DNA of 43,405 bases from an uncultured Rhodospirillales bacterium (GTDB taxonomy: Bacteria; Pseudomonadota; Alphaproteobacteria; Reyranellales; Reyranellaceae), in contig CADECW010000014.1 of NCBI GenBank assembly GCA_902825855.1, positions 3,464-46,868 of the forward strand, given 5' to 3'. Under the pieces are notes generated by a model, which worked only from the letters and a program-made list of their open reading frames with translations, did not search any database and was not told where the DNA came from. Shown here one piece after another: positions 15,816 to 24,520 of this stretch. Positions within the stretch are counted from its first letter, which is position 1. Each line of letters starts with the position of its first letter. A program made the position numbers and the translations under genes.

Positions 15816-17396
15816 ATGTTCGTTGCTCGAATCGCGACCCTGGCCGCCGCGGCCTTGTGCGCGGCGTCGGTCGCCGACGCCAAGACCCTGCGCTGGGCCA
15901 GCCAAGGGGACGCCCTGACGCTGGACCCGCATGCCCAGAACGAGGGCCCGACCTCAGCCATGAACGGCCATGTCTATGAGGCGCTGATCAGCCGCGACCC
16001 TTCGCTTTCCAAGGTGCCGGCGCTGGCGCTGTCGTGGAAGGCGATCGCGCCCGAAATCTGGGAGTTCAAGCTCCGACCCGACGTGAAGTTCAGCGACGGC
16101 ACGCCGTTCACTGCCGAGGATGTGGTCTTCAGCTACAACCGTGCGCTGGCGCCGACCTCCGACTTCCGCGCCTACATCTCCTCGATCAAGGAGGTGAAGG
16201 CAGTCGATCCGCTCACCGTGCACATCATCACCAACGGTCCCAACCCGATCCTGCCCGACTACGCGTCGTCGATCCTGATCATGTCCAAGGCGTGGGCCGA
16301 AAAACACAACGTCACCAAGCCGCAGAGCTTCAAGGACAAGGAAGAAACCTACGCAGTGCGCAACGCCATGGGCACCGGCGCCTTCACGGTCAAGCAGCGC
16401 GACCCCGACGTGAAGACGGTGATGGCCAAGAACCCCACCTACTGGGGCGCCAAGGACTTCCCGTCCTATCCCGACGAGCTGGTCTACACGCCGATCAAGG
16501 AGCCCGCGACGCGCGTCGCCGCACTGATCTCGGGCCAGGTCGATTTCGTCCTCGATGCGCCGTTGCAGGACATAGCGCGCATCAAGCAGACGCCGGGTCT
16601 GAAAACCGAGGAGACCGCACAGGTCCGCTCGATCTTCCTCGGTCTCGACATGGGCGCGGCGGAGCTCAAGTACTCCGACGTCAAGGGCAAGAACCCGTTC
16701 GCCGACAAGCGCGTACGTCAGGCGATGTACCAGGCGATCGACATCGACGCGATCAAGGCCAAGGTGATGCGCAACTTCGCGGCCCCCGCCAACCTCGTCA
16801 CCTCGCCCGGCGTGCATGGCTACACCAAGGAGCTCGACAAGCGGCAGAAGTACGACGTCGCCGCAGCCAAGAAGCTGATGGCCGACGCCGGATACCCCAA
16901 CGGGTTCTCCGTGGTCCTGGACTGTCCCAACGACCGCTACAACAACGACGAGCAGATCTGCCAGGCAGTCACCGGCATGCTGGCGCAGATCGGCATCAAG
17001 GTCGACCTGCAGGCCCGCTCCAAGACGCTTCACTTCCCCAAGATCCAGAAGAAGGATACGAGCTTCTTCCTGCTCGGCTGGGGCGTACCGACGCTCGATT
17101 CGCACTATGTCTTCACGTACCTGTACCAGACCAACGACGCGGCCAAGAAGGTGGGCGGCTACAACCTCACCAACTACTCCAACGCCAAGATGGACGAGCT
17201 CACCGACGCCATCCTGAAGGAGGTCGATCAGGCGAAGCGCGACAAGATGATTGCCGACGCCTGGAAGCTCGCGATCGAGGACATGCCGTATCTGCCGCTG
17301 CACCACCAGCTGATCGTCTGGTCGATGAGCGACAAGGTGACGATTCCGATCTTCGCCAACGATTCGCCGAACTTCAAATACTCGAAGATGAAGTGA
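15816..17396 (+). CDS. ABC transporter substrate-binding protein (peptide/opine type)
   Basis: A 526-residue periplasmic solute-binding protein of SBP family 5 (DppA/OppA type). It has a signal peptide (MFVARIATLAAAALCAASVADA) and then KTLRWASQGDALTLDP, the usual opening of the mature domain. Other family marks are FKLRPDVKFSDGTPFTAEDVVFSYNR and VRQAMYQAIDIDAIKAKVM. A strong AGGAGG lies nine bases before ATG 15816. It delivers a peptide or similar ligand to the two permeases encoded downstream. A perfect hairpin follows the stop, which may keep binding-protein mRNA more abundant than permease mRNA. The ligand is not predictable. Confidence 0.93.
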   Translation: MFVARIATLAAAALCAASVADAKTLRWASQGDALTLDPHAQNEGPTSAMNGHVYEALISRDPSLSKVPALALSWKAIAPEIWEFKLRPDVKFSDGTPFTAEDVVFSYNRALAPTSDFRAYISSIKEVKAVDPLTVHIITNGPNPILPDYASSILIMSKAWAEKHNVTKPQSFKDKEETYAVRNAMGTGAFTVKQRDPDVKTVMAKNPTYWGAKDFPSYPDELVYTPIKEPATRVAALISGQVDFVLDAPLQDIARIKQTPGLKTEETAQVRSIFLGLDMGAAELKYSDVKGKNPFADKRVRQAMYQAIDIDAIKAKVMRNFAAPANLVTSPGVHGYTKELDKRQKYDVAAAKKLMADAGYPNGFSVVLDCPNDRYNNDEQICQAVTGMLAQIGIKVDLQARSKTLHFPKIQKKDTSFFLLGWGVPTLDSHYVFTYLYQTNDAAKKVGGYNLTNYSNAKMDELTDAILKEVDQAKRDKMIADAWKLAIEDMPYLPLHHQLIVWSMSDKVTIPIFANDSPNFKYSKMK

Positions 17397-17409
17397 GTTG
17401 TGCATTTGC

Positions 17410-17434
17410 CTCCCCATCGTCATACGATGGGGAG
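17410..17434. repeat. Perfect 11-bp hairpin after the binding-protein gene
   Basis: CTCCCCATCGT and its exact reverse complement are separated by only three bases (CAT). There is no T-run, so it is more likely an mRNA-stabilising or processing hairpin, or part of a dispersed repeat, than a simple terminator. It lies 14 bases after the stop of the substrate-binding protein gene. Confidence 0.7.
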
Positions 17435-17480
17435 TGCCCACGCAACGGGCGGGTCGTGAGCATCTTCACTGGTACCAATG

Positions 17481-17523
17481 ACCCCTCCGGCCCTTCGGGC
17501 CACCTCCCTGCTTCGTGGGGAGG
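17481..17523. repeat. Double-hairpin repeat element before the permease gene
   Basis: Two adjacent stems are visible: GGCCC/GGGCC with a TTC loop (17489-17501) and CCTCCC/GGGAGG with a nine-base loop (17503-17523). The layout resembles the CCTCCCC...GGGGAGG intergenic repeats found in many alphaproteobacterial genomes; that comparison is from memory. The right arm of the second stem is also the only Shine-Dalgarno-like sequence upstream of the permease start at 17539. Confidence 0.6.
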
Positions 17524-17538
17524 AACGTAAGATCCCCA

Positions 17539-18567
17539 ATGCTGGCTTTTATCGTCTCACGCCTCCTGCAATCCGTCGCCGTCATGCTGGCGGTGTCGTT
17601 CCTGTGCTTCGTGCTGTTCAATTTCGTAGGCGACCCCGTGAGCAACATGGTGGGCCAGGAGGCATCGGCCGCCGAACGGTTGGAGATGCGCGCCGAGCTC
17701 GGGCTGGAAGACTCCGTGGGCCTGCAGTTCCTGCGCTTCCTGGTCAACGCAGCCCACGGCAATTTCGGCAAGAGCTATCGCCTCGCGCGGCCGGTTTCCG
17801 ACCTGATCGTCGAGCGCATGCCGGCTACACTCGAACTGGTGGCGGCGGCCGCCGTGCTGGCGCTCGCGATGGGAATTCCGCTGGGTGTGCTGACGGCACT
17901 GCGGCGCAACACCGTCGACAGCCAGGCGGTGATGACCTTCTCGCTGGCCGGCGTGGCCATGCCCACCTTCGTGATCGGAATCCTGCTGATCTACGTCTTC
18001 TCGGTCGAGTGCAAGACCTGGGCGCCATCGGTCGGCCTGCCGGGCGACTGGTGCTTCCCCTCCTTCGGCCGCGGCGAGACCGAGAAGATCGGCGGCTGGA
18101 CCACGGGTCTGCTCACCGCCAGCGGGCTGAAGGCGATCGTGCTGCCGGCCATCACCCTCAGCCTGTTCCAGATGACCCTGGTGCTGCGCCTGGTGCGCTC
18201 GCAGATGCTGGAAGTGCTGCGCACCGACTACATCAAGTTCGCGCGCGCCCGCGGCCTGACAAATCGTGCCGTGCACTTCCGGCACGCGCTCAAGAACACG
18301 CTGCTGCCCGTCATCACCGTGATCGGCATCCAGGTCGGCGGCCTGATCGCCTTCTCGATCATCACCGAGACGGTGTTCCAATGGCCGGGCATGGGCCAGC
18401 TCTTCATCCAGTCGGTGCAGTTCGCCGACATCCCCGTGATGGCGGCGTATCTTGTCATGGTCTCGCTTATCTTCGTCACAATAAACTTCTTCGTCGATCT
18501 GCTTTATGCCGCGATCGATCCGCGCCTCAGGCTCGATCGCGCGCGCGTCGGCACGGCAGGCGGCTGA
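17539..18567 (+). CDS. ABC transporter permease, DppB type
   Basis: A 342-residue inner-membrane permease of the DppB/OppB class. It opens with a membrane helix (MLAFIVSRLLQSVAVMLAVS) and has six predicted helices. It carries the EAA-type loop that contacts an ATPase (VLRTDYIKFARARGLTNRAVHFRHALKNT, near residues 230-258). ATG 17539 is preferred; the only GGAGG is about 15 bases upstream, and a GTG at 17515 is an alternative. The next gene in the operon is an MFS transporter rather than the partner permease, which is unusual. No ATPase genes are found nearby. Confidence 0.92.
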   Translation: MLAFIVSRLLQSVAVMLAVSFLCFVLFNFVGDPVSNMVGQEASAAERLEMRAELGLEDSVGLQFLRFLVNAAHGNFGKSYRLARPVSDLIVERMPATLELVAAAAVLALAMGIPLGVLTALRRNTVDSQAVMTFSLAGVAMPTFVIGILLIYVFSVECKTWAPSVGLPGDWCFPSFGRGETEKIGGWTTGLLTASGLKAIVLPAITLSLFQMTLVLRLVRSQMLEVLRTDYIKFARARGLTNRAVHFRHALKNTLLPVITVIGIQVGGLIAFSIITETVFQWPGMGQLFIQSVQFADIPVMAAYLVMVSLIFVTINFFVDLLYAAIDPRLRLDRARVGTAGG

Positions 18568-18571
18568 CGTC

Positions 18572-19744
18572 ATGAAGCAGAACGTTGAAGCGGCCCTTCC
18601 CTGGGCCCTGATCGGCGCTGCCTCTCTCGGCATGTTCGCCTGCACTTCGAGCGGCACTACCCGCGCGCCCTTCCTGATCGACATGGCGCAGGATCTTTCG
18701 GTCAGCATGCCGCTGGTCGCCAACCTCGTGTCGCTGACGGCGACGGCATGGGGCGTCTCGTCCGCGATCGCCGGCTGGCTCGGCGATGTCATGGGACGCC
18801 GGGTCGTGCTGGTGGGCTCGCTGCTCGGACTCGCGCTGACGCTGGTCGGCCAGGCCCTGGCGGGCTCCTTTTTCTGGGTCGCCGTCTGGGCCACGGTCGG
18901 CGGCGCTTTCTGCGGCGCCTTCACCGCCGCGGCCTATGCCGAACTGTCCGGCCGCGTGCCCGATGCCCAGCGCGGCCGGGCGCTGGGCTGGGTAATGAGC
19001 GGCCAGTCGCTTACGCTGCTCGTCGGCGTGCCGATGGCGGCGGCGGTGGGCGCTCTTATCGGCTGGCGCGGCTGGCTGCTTTGCGTTGGCGCCCTTTCGC
19101 TGGTCGCCAGCGCCAGCATGTTGGTAACCGTGGGTCGCGGCTCGGCCGGCCACATGCGCGGGGTGGTGCGCCCGTCCATCAGGGATGCCCTGTCGAAGCG
19201 CGTGATCGGCCTGCTGACCACCGGCATCTTCGAGCGCATCTGCTATGGCCTCGCCGTCACCTACTTCGCCGCCTTCCTTCAGGCGACCTATGGCCTGTCG
19301 CTGGCCGAGCTCGCGATACCGCTGGCGATCTTCGCCATCGGCAGCGTCGCCGGCACGGTTCTGGGCGGCCAGATCGCCGACCGCTTCCGCGATCGACTGC
19401 TGACCTTCGCCGTCGCCATGGGCCTGTCGGCGGTTGCGGCCGTCGTCCTCTTCATGTGGCACCCAAGTGCAGAGGTCTCGGTGGCGCTGGGCTTTCTCTA
19501 TGTCCTTCTCAATGCGCTCGGACGGCCGGCCTACATGGCCGCCCTCGCCAACGTGCCCGACGACGTTCGCGGCACGGTGCTGGGGCTGAACAGCTCCAGC
19601 GCCAGCATCGGATGGATCGGAGCGGCGGCCCTTGGCGCGGCGATGATCGGTTGGGTAGGCTTCGAGGGCTTCGGCCCGCTGGCTGCCGTGCTGGCGGTGC
19701 TGAGTGCGGCCGGCGCTCTCGCCGGACGCCGCAAGGTGCGCTGA
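18572..19744 (+). CDS. MFS transporter inserted within the ABC permease operon
   Basis: A 390-residue major facilitator with about 12 hydrophobic helices. The loop between helices 2 and 3, AGWLGDVMGRRVVLVGSLLG, is the classic MFS motif A. A matching loop opens the second half (GQIADRFRDRLL). The start ATG 18572 lies four bases after the first permease stop, and its TGA is followed directly by the ATG of the second permease, so it is translated within the same transcript. A longer upstream frame would overlap permease 1. It may export or import the same compound as the ABC system, or be a recent insertion; codon use looks like its neighbours. Confidence 0.9.
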   Translation: MKQNVEAALPWALIGAASLGMFACTSSGTTRAPFLIDMAQDLSVSMPLVANLVSLTATAWGVSSAIAGWLGDVMGRRVVLVGSLLGLALTLVGQALAGSFFWVAVWATVGGAFCGAFTAAAYAELSGRVPDAQRGRALGWVMSGQSLTLLVGVPMAAAVGALIGWRGWLLCVGALSLVASASMLVTVGRGSAGHMRGVVRPSIRDALSKRVIGLLTTGIFERICYGLAVTYFAAFLQATYGLSLAELAIPLAIFAIGSVAGTVLGGQIADRFRDRLLTFAVAMGLSAVAAVVLFMWHPSAEVSVALGFLYVLLNALGRPAYMAALANVPDDVRGTVLGLNSSSASIGWIGAAALGAAMIGWVGFEGFGPLAAVLAVLSAAGALAGRRKVR

Positions 19745-20668
19745 ATGGCCGACACGACGACGACCCTTGCCCGCTTCCGCGATTCCGACATGTGGTGGAG
19801 TTTCCGTCGCTCGCCCACGACGGTCGCTGCCGCCGTCGTCACCCTGTTCTTTTTTATCGGCGCGATCTTCGCGCCGTGGGTTGCGCCGTACAATCCGTTC
19901 GATGTGAAGTCGCTCAACCTCATGGACGCCTTCACGCCGCCGGTGTGGCAAGCCGGCGGCAGCGCGGCGCACCTTCTCGGCACCGACAACCAGGGCCGCG
20001 ACGTCCTTTCGGCCATCCTCTATGGCACGCGCGTGTCGCTGATGATCGGGCTCGCCGCGATCGTCCTGTCGGTGACCACCGGCGTACTGCTCGGCCTGCT
20101 TGCCGGTTTCCGCGGCGGCTGGCTCGAGGCGATCATCATGCGCCTGGCCGACATCCAGCTCACCGTGCCCGCCATCCTGATCGCGCTCACGCTCGACGGC
20201 GTGGCGCGCGCCGCCCTGCCGAAGCACGTGCATGATGAGATCGCCATCTGGGTGCTGGTGATTTCGATCGGCGTCGCCTACTGGCCGCAATTCGCGCGCG
20301 TCACCCGTGCCACCACGCTGGCTGAGAAGCACAAGGACTACGTCAACGCCGCACGCATCATCGGCGTGCCGGGCGCGCGCATTGCGCTTGGCCATGTGCT
20401 GCCCAACGCCTGGGGGCCGGTGCTGGTGATCGCGACCATCGAACTGGCGCTCGCCATCATCGCCGAGGCGTCGCTCTCCTATCTTGGGGTCGGTATGCCG
20501 GCCACCCAGCCCTCGCTCGGCACGCTCATTCGCATCGGCAACGCCTTCCTGTTCTCGGGCGAATGGTGGATTGTTCTCTTTCCCGTCTTTGCGCTGGTCA
20601 TCCTGTCGCTCTCCGTCAACATTCTGGGCGACTGGCTACGCGATGCGCTCAATCCCAAGCTGCGCTGA
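19745..20668 (+). CDS. ABC transporter permease, DppC type
   Basis: A 307-residue permease of the DppC/OppC class, partner of the protein encoded at 17539. Its N-terminus has one helix (VTLFFFIGAIFAPWVAPYNP) followed by HLLGTDNQGRDVLSAILYGTR, the usual DppC signature. The EAA loop (KDYVNAARIIGVPGARIALG) is present for ATPase contact, and the end reads LGDWLRDALNPKLR as in most DppC proteins. The ATG directly abuts the MFS stop. After it, the next gene is dprA, so no DppD/DppF ATPases are encoded here. The importer must borrow ATPases from elsewhere or the operon is split. Confidence 0.93.
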   Translation: MADTTTTLARFRDSDMWWSFRRSPTTVAAAVVTLFFFIGAIFAPWVAPYNPFDVKSLNLMDAFTPPVWQAGGSAAHLLGTDNQGRDVLSAILYGTRVSLMIGLAAIVLSVTTGVLLGLLAGFRGGWLEAIIMRLADIQLTVPAILIALTLDGVARAALPKHVHDEIAIWVLVISIGVAYWPQFARVTRATTLAEKHKDYVNAARIIGVPGARIALGHVLPNAWGPVLVIATIELALAIIAEASLSYLGVGMPATQPSLGTLIRIGNAFLFSGEWWIVLFPVFALVILSLSVNILGDWLRDALNPKLR

Positions 20669-20720
20669 TTCTACTATCAGTTGATTTACAGGATGATGAC
20701 TCGCGCTTAGTGTCGGACCA

Positions 20721-21776
20721 ATGTTCGATGCCACCCTCGCTGCCGAACTTGATCCCGGCGAACGACGCGCCCGGTTGAGGCTGGCGCGCTCCGCCCGGAT
20801 CGGGCCCGTGACCTTCCACGAAGCGCTGGCGCATTTCGGTTCCGCGCGTGCCGCCTGCGAGCGACTCGACACGATCGGCCATGCCGCCATCGCCCGAGAG
20901 GAGGACGTTCTGACGAAGGCCGGCGGCCGCTACCTGGTGTTCGGCGATCCCGCCTATCCGGCGGCGCTGGCCGCCCTGCCTGATGCCCCCGCGGTGCTTT
21001 CGGCCATCGGCGATCCCGGGCTGCTGAGCCGGCCCGCCTTCGCCGTCGTCGGCGCGCGTCAGGCTTCCCTGGCGGCATGCCATCTTGCCGGCGAACTGGC
21101 TGGAGAATTGGGCCAAGCGGGATTCGTCGTCGCATCAGGGCTGGCGCGCGGCATCGATGCGGCCGCCCATCAGGCCGCGCTGGCCACCGGCACCGTTGCT
21201 GTCCTGGCCGGTGGCGTCGATCAGGTCTACCCGCCGCAAAATTCGAGACTGCGCGCCGCCATCGCCGCCGGTGGCCTGCTGCTGAGCGAGTCGCCCTGGG
21301 GTGCGCCGCCGACCGCCCGCGCATTTCCCCGTCGCAACCGAATCGTCAGCGGCCTGTCGCAGGGCGTCGTGGTCATCGAGGCAGCGGCCCGTTCGGGGTC
21401 CCTGATCACCGCCCACCGGGCCGCCGAACAGGGCCGCGATGTATTCGTCGTCCCTGGCTCGCCAGCCGACCCACGGTACGCCGGATCCAATAGCCTTATC
21501 CGTGATGGGGCTATTTTGACCCGCGACATCAACGATATTCTGAGTGTGATCCAACCGCCACGGTCCCGCCTCCAAGTCCCTGTCAAACCAAGGGAAAATC
21601 CCGATCATCCGGAGGCCTCCAAGGTGCTCTCCGCCCTGGGGTCGGTACCTACCCTGGTTGACGAACTGGTGCGTCGATGCCAAGTGTCCGCCGCCGCCGT
21701 GGCGGAGGTCCTGCTGGCTCTCGAGCTGGAAGGCCGCCTCGAAAGGCACCGGGGTAACCGCGTATCTCTGATTTGA
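20721..21776 (+). CDS. dprA: DNA-processing protein DprA
   Basis: A 351-residue DprA (Smf), which binds incoming single-stranded DNA during natural transformation and loads RecA. Residues ~105-275 are the Rossmann-type DprA domain with VVGARQAS (109-116), SGLARGIDAAAH (139-150), FPRRNRIVSG (202-211) and SGSLITAHRAAEQGRDV (225-241). Residues ~300-351 form the C-terminal winged-helix DprA_WH domain (LVDELVRRCQVSAAAVAEVL). The length is full. It precedes topA, the standard order. Presence of dprA alone does not prove competence. Confidence 0.95.
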   Translation: MFDATLAAELDPGERRARLRLARSARIGPVTFHEALAHFGSARAACERLDTIGHAAIAREEDVLTKAGGRYLVFGDPAYPAALAALPDAPAVLSAIGDPGLLSRPAFAVVGARQASLAACHLAGELAGELGQAGFVVASGLARGIDAAAHQAALATGTVAVLAGGVDQVYPPQNSRLRAAIAAGGLLLSESPWGAPPTARAFPRRNRIVSGLSQGVVVIEAAARSGSLITAHRAAEQGRDVFVVPGSPADPRYAGSNSLIRDGAILTRDINDILSVIQPPRSRLQVPVKPRENPDHPEASKVLSALGSVPTLVDELVRRCQVSAAAVAEVLLALELEGRLERHRGNRVSLI

Positions 21777-21826
21777 TATCAGTGATTTAGCTCCGGTTCT
21801 AAGGTTTTACTGGAGCATACCCGACG

Positions 21827-24520
21827 ATGGACGTGTTGGTCGTCGAGTCCCCGGCCAAGGCAAAGACCATTGGGAAATATCTCGGCCCCGGCTACACCGT
21901 GCTGGCCTCCTATGGTCATGTCCGCGACTTGCCGCCCAAGGACGGCTCGGTGCGCCCGGACGAAGACTTCGCCATGTCCTGGGAGGTCGATGCCCAGTCG
22001 CAGAAGCGGCTCGACGCCATCGCCAAGGCCATCACCAAGGGCGGCAGGCTCTATCTTGCTACGGACCCCGACCGCGAGGGCGAAGCCATCTCCTGGCATG
22101 TACGAGACGTGCTGAAGCGCAAGAAGGCGCTGGAGGGTGTCGACGTCAAGCGGGTGACCTTCAACGCCATCACCAAGCAGTCGGTGCTGGACGCCGTTGC
22201 CCATCCGCGCGACCTCGACCAGGACCTCATAGATGCCTACATGGCGCGCCGGGCGCTGGACTATCTCGTGGGCTTCACCCTCTCCCCCGTCCTGTGGCGC
22301 AAACTGCCGGGCAGTCGCTCCGCCGGCCGCGTACAGTCGGTGGCGCTGCGCCTGATCTGCGAGCGCGAGGCCGAGATCGAGGTCTTCAAGAGCCGCGAAT
22401 ACTGGACGGTCGACGTCCTGTTCGGCACGGCCAAGAAGCAGACGCTCAAGGCGCGACTGACCCATCTCGACGGCCGCAAGCTCGACAAGTTCGACCTCGA
22501 TACCCAGGAGCGGGCCGAGCAGGCCAAGCGCGAGATCGAACGCCGCGCCTTCTCGGTGGCCTCGATCGACCGCCGTCAGGTCCGCCGCAATCCCCCGCCC
22601 CCGTTCATCACCTCGACCCTGCAGCAGGAGGCCTCGCGCAAGCTGGGTCTCGGCGCCGCTACCGCCATGCGCATCGCGCAGAGGCTCTACGAAGGTGTCG
22701 ATATCGGCGGCGACACGGTTGGCCTTATTACATATATGCGTACCGACGGCGTGACCCTGGCGCCCGAGGCGGTCGGCCAGACGCGCCGCCTGATCGAGAG
22801 CAAATACGGTACGAGCTATCTGCCCGAAAAGCCGCGCGTCTACACCTCCAAGGCCAAGAACGCACAGGAGGCTCATGAGGCGATCCGCCCGACCGACCTC
22901 TTCCGCACCCCGCAGGAGGTGGCGCAGTACCTCGACAAAGACCAGTTCGGCCTCTACGAGCTGATCTGGAAGCGCACCGTCGCCAGCCAGATGGAAAGCG
23001 CCGTGCTCGACCAGGTCACGGTCGACATCGCGAGTGCCGACAGGAACGTGCAGCTCAGGGCCACTGGCTCGGTCATCAAGTTCAACGGCTTCCTCACCCT
23101 CTACGACGAGGGCAAGGACGAGAACGGCAACGAGGACCAGGAAGGCAATGCCATCCTGCCCGACGTCGCCCAGGACGAGGGTCTCGAGCGCCGCGACGTC
23201 ATTCCCGAGCAGCATTTCACCGAGCCGCCGCCGCGCTACTCCGAAGCGAGCCTGGTGAAGAAGCTCGAGGAGCTCGGCATCGGCCGACCGTCGACCTATG
23301 CCAGCATCATCGAGGTGCTGCAGCGCCGGAACTACGTGAAGCTCGACCGCAAGCGCTTCGTTCCCGAGGACCGCGGCCGGATCGTCACCGCCTTCCTGCA
23401 GACCTACTTTCCGCGCTACGTCGAATACAATTTCACCGCCCATCTCGAGGACGAGCTGGACGAGATCTCCGACGGCAAGATCGATTGGCGCCAGGTGCTG
23501 CGCGAGTTCTGGAAGGCCTTCTCGACGGCGGTCGGCGAGACCAAGGAACTGCGCGTCAAGGAAGTGCTCGACAAGCTCGACGAGGAACTGGGTCCGCACT
23601 TCTTTCCGGCCAACGACAACGGCGGCAAGAGCCCACGCGACTGCCCGTCCTGCGCCAACGGCCGGCTCGGCCTGAAACTCGGCAAGTTCGGCGCCTTCAT
23701 CGGCTGCTCGAATTATCCGGAGTGCCGTTTCACCCGCAAGCTCGGCATCGTCGACCCTGACGCCGATGCCGCCTCGGGCGCCAATCTCGATGGACCCAAG
23801 GTGCTGGGCACCGATCCCGCCACGGGCAAGGTCGTTACCTTGCGCAACGGTCCCTACGGCCTCTATGTCCAGCTCGGCGAGCCCGAGGGCAAGGAGAAGC
23901 CCAAGCGGCAGTCATTGCTGAAGGGCATGACGCCCGAGGACGTGAGCCTGGACAAGGCGTTGGCGCTCCTGTCTCTGCCGCGTGAATTGGGGCCGCATCC
24001 CGAGGACGGCCAGCCTGTGCTGGCTGGCGTCGGCCGCTTCGGCCCCTATGTCCGTCACGCCGCCAAATACAAGACCATCCCCGCCGACGAGAGCGTGCTC
24101 GATATCGGCATGAACCGCGCCATGGCGCTGCTGGCCGAAGCCAAGGCGACCGGCCGCGGCCGCGCCGCCGCCAAGCCGATCCGCACCGTTGGCAACCATC
24201 CCGCCGACGAGGCGCCGGTCGAGCTCTACGAGGGCCGCTATGGCCCCTACGTGAAGCATGCCGGCATCAACGCCACCGTGCCACGAGATATCAAGCCGGA
24301 TGAGTTGACGCTCGATCAGGCAGTGTCGCTGCTGGCCGATCGTGCTGCGAAGGGCGGCGGCAAGAAGACCAAGGCGCCGCGCGCCAGGAAGGCCGCGCCG
24401 GTCGCGGCCAACGACGCGGGCGAGAAGCCCAAGGCGGTGGCCAAGAAGAAGGCTGCGCCCAGGAAGAAGGCCGCCAAGTCCAAGGCCGAGACGCCGCCGC
24501 GCACCGGGACCGATGGCTAA
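21827..24520 (+). CDS. topA: DNA topoisomerase I
   Basis: An 897-residue type IA topoisomerase that relaxes negative supercoils. The Toprim domain starts at residue 1 (VVESPAKAKTIGKYLG; DPDRE at 80-84 binds Mg2+). The active-site tyrosine is Tyr303 in GLITYMRTDG. Near residue 605 there is one four-cysteine zinc ribbon (CPSC...CSNYPEC), rather than the three found in E. coli TopA. It is followed by three or so Topo_C repeats with GPYGLYVQLGE, GRFGPYVRHA and GRYGPYVKHA. The last ~55 residues are a Lys/Ala-rich tail likely to bind DNA. The stop overlaps the rnr start by eight bases. Confidence 0.97.
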   Translation: MDVLVVESPAKAKTIGKYLGPGYTVLASYGHVRDLPPKDGSVRPDEDFAMSWEVDAQSQKRLDAIAKAITKGGRLYLATDPDREGEAISWHVRDVLKRKKALEGVDVKRVTFNAITKQSVLDAVAHPRDLDQDLIDAYMARRALDYLVGFTLSPVLWRKLPGSRSAGRVQSVALRLICEREAEIEVFKSREYWTVDVLFGTAKKQTLKARLTHLDGRKLDKFDLDTQERAEQAKREIERRAFSVASIDRRQVRRNPPPPFITSTLQQEASRKLGLGAATAMRIAQRLYEGVDIGGDTVGLITYMRTDGVTLAPEAVGQTRRLIESKYGTSYLPEKPRVYTSKAKNAQEAHEAIRPTDLFRTPQEVAQYLDKDQFGLYELIWKRTVASQMESAVLDQVTVDIASADRNVQLRATGSVIKFNGFLTLYDEGKDENGNEDQEGNAILPDVAQDEGLERRDVIPEQHFTEPPPRYSEASLVKKLEELGIGRPSTYASIIEVLQRRNYVKLDRKRFVPEDRGRIVTAFLQTYFPRYVEYNFTAHLEDELDEISDGKIDWRQVLREFWKAFSTAVGETKELRVKEVLDKLDEELGPHFFPANDNGGKSPRDCPSCANGRLGLKLGKFGAFIGCSNYPECRFTRKLGIVDPDADAASGANLDGPKVLGTDPATGKVVTLRNGPYGLYVQLGEPEGKEKPKRQSLLKGMTPEDVSLDKALALLSLPRELGPHPEDGQPVLAGVGRFGPYVRHAAKYKTIPADESVLDIGMNRAMALLAEAKATGRGRAAAKPIRTVGNHPADEAPVELYEGRYGPYVKHAGINATVPRDIKPDELTLDQAVSLLADRAAKGGGKKTKAPRARKAAPVAANDAGEKPKAVAKKKAAPRKKAAKSKAETPPRTGTDG

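Noticed and set aside
18527..20395. 622-codon minus-strand open frame opposite the MFS and permease genes
   Set aside because: Hydrophilic Arg/Gly/His-rich antisense product; the + strand encodes clear membrane proteins.
21779..23599. 606-codon open frame opposite topA
   Set aside because: It mirrors the codon pattern of topA, has no recognisable motif, and topA is certain.
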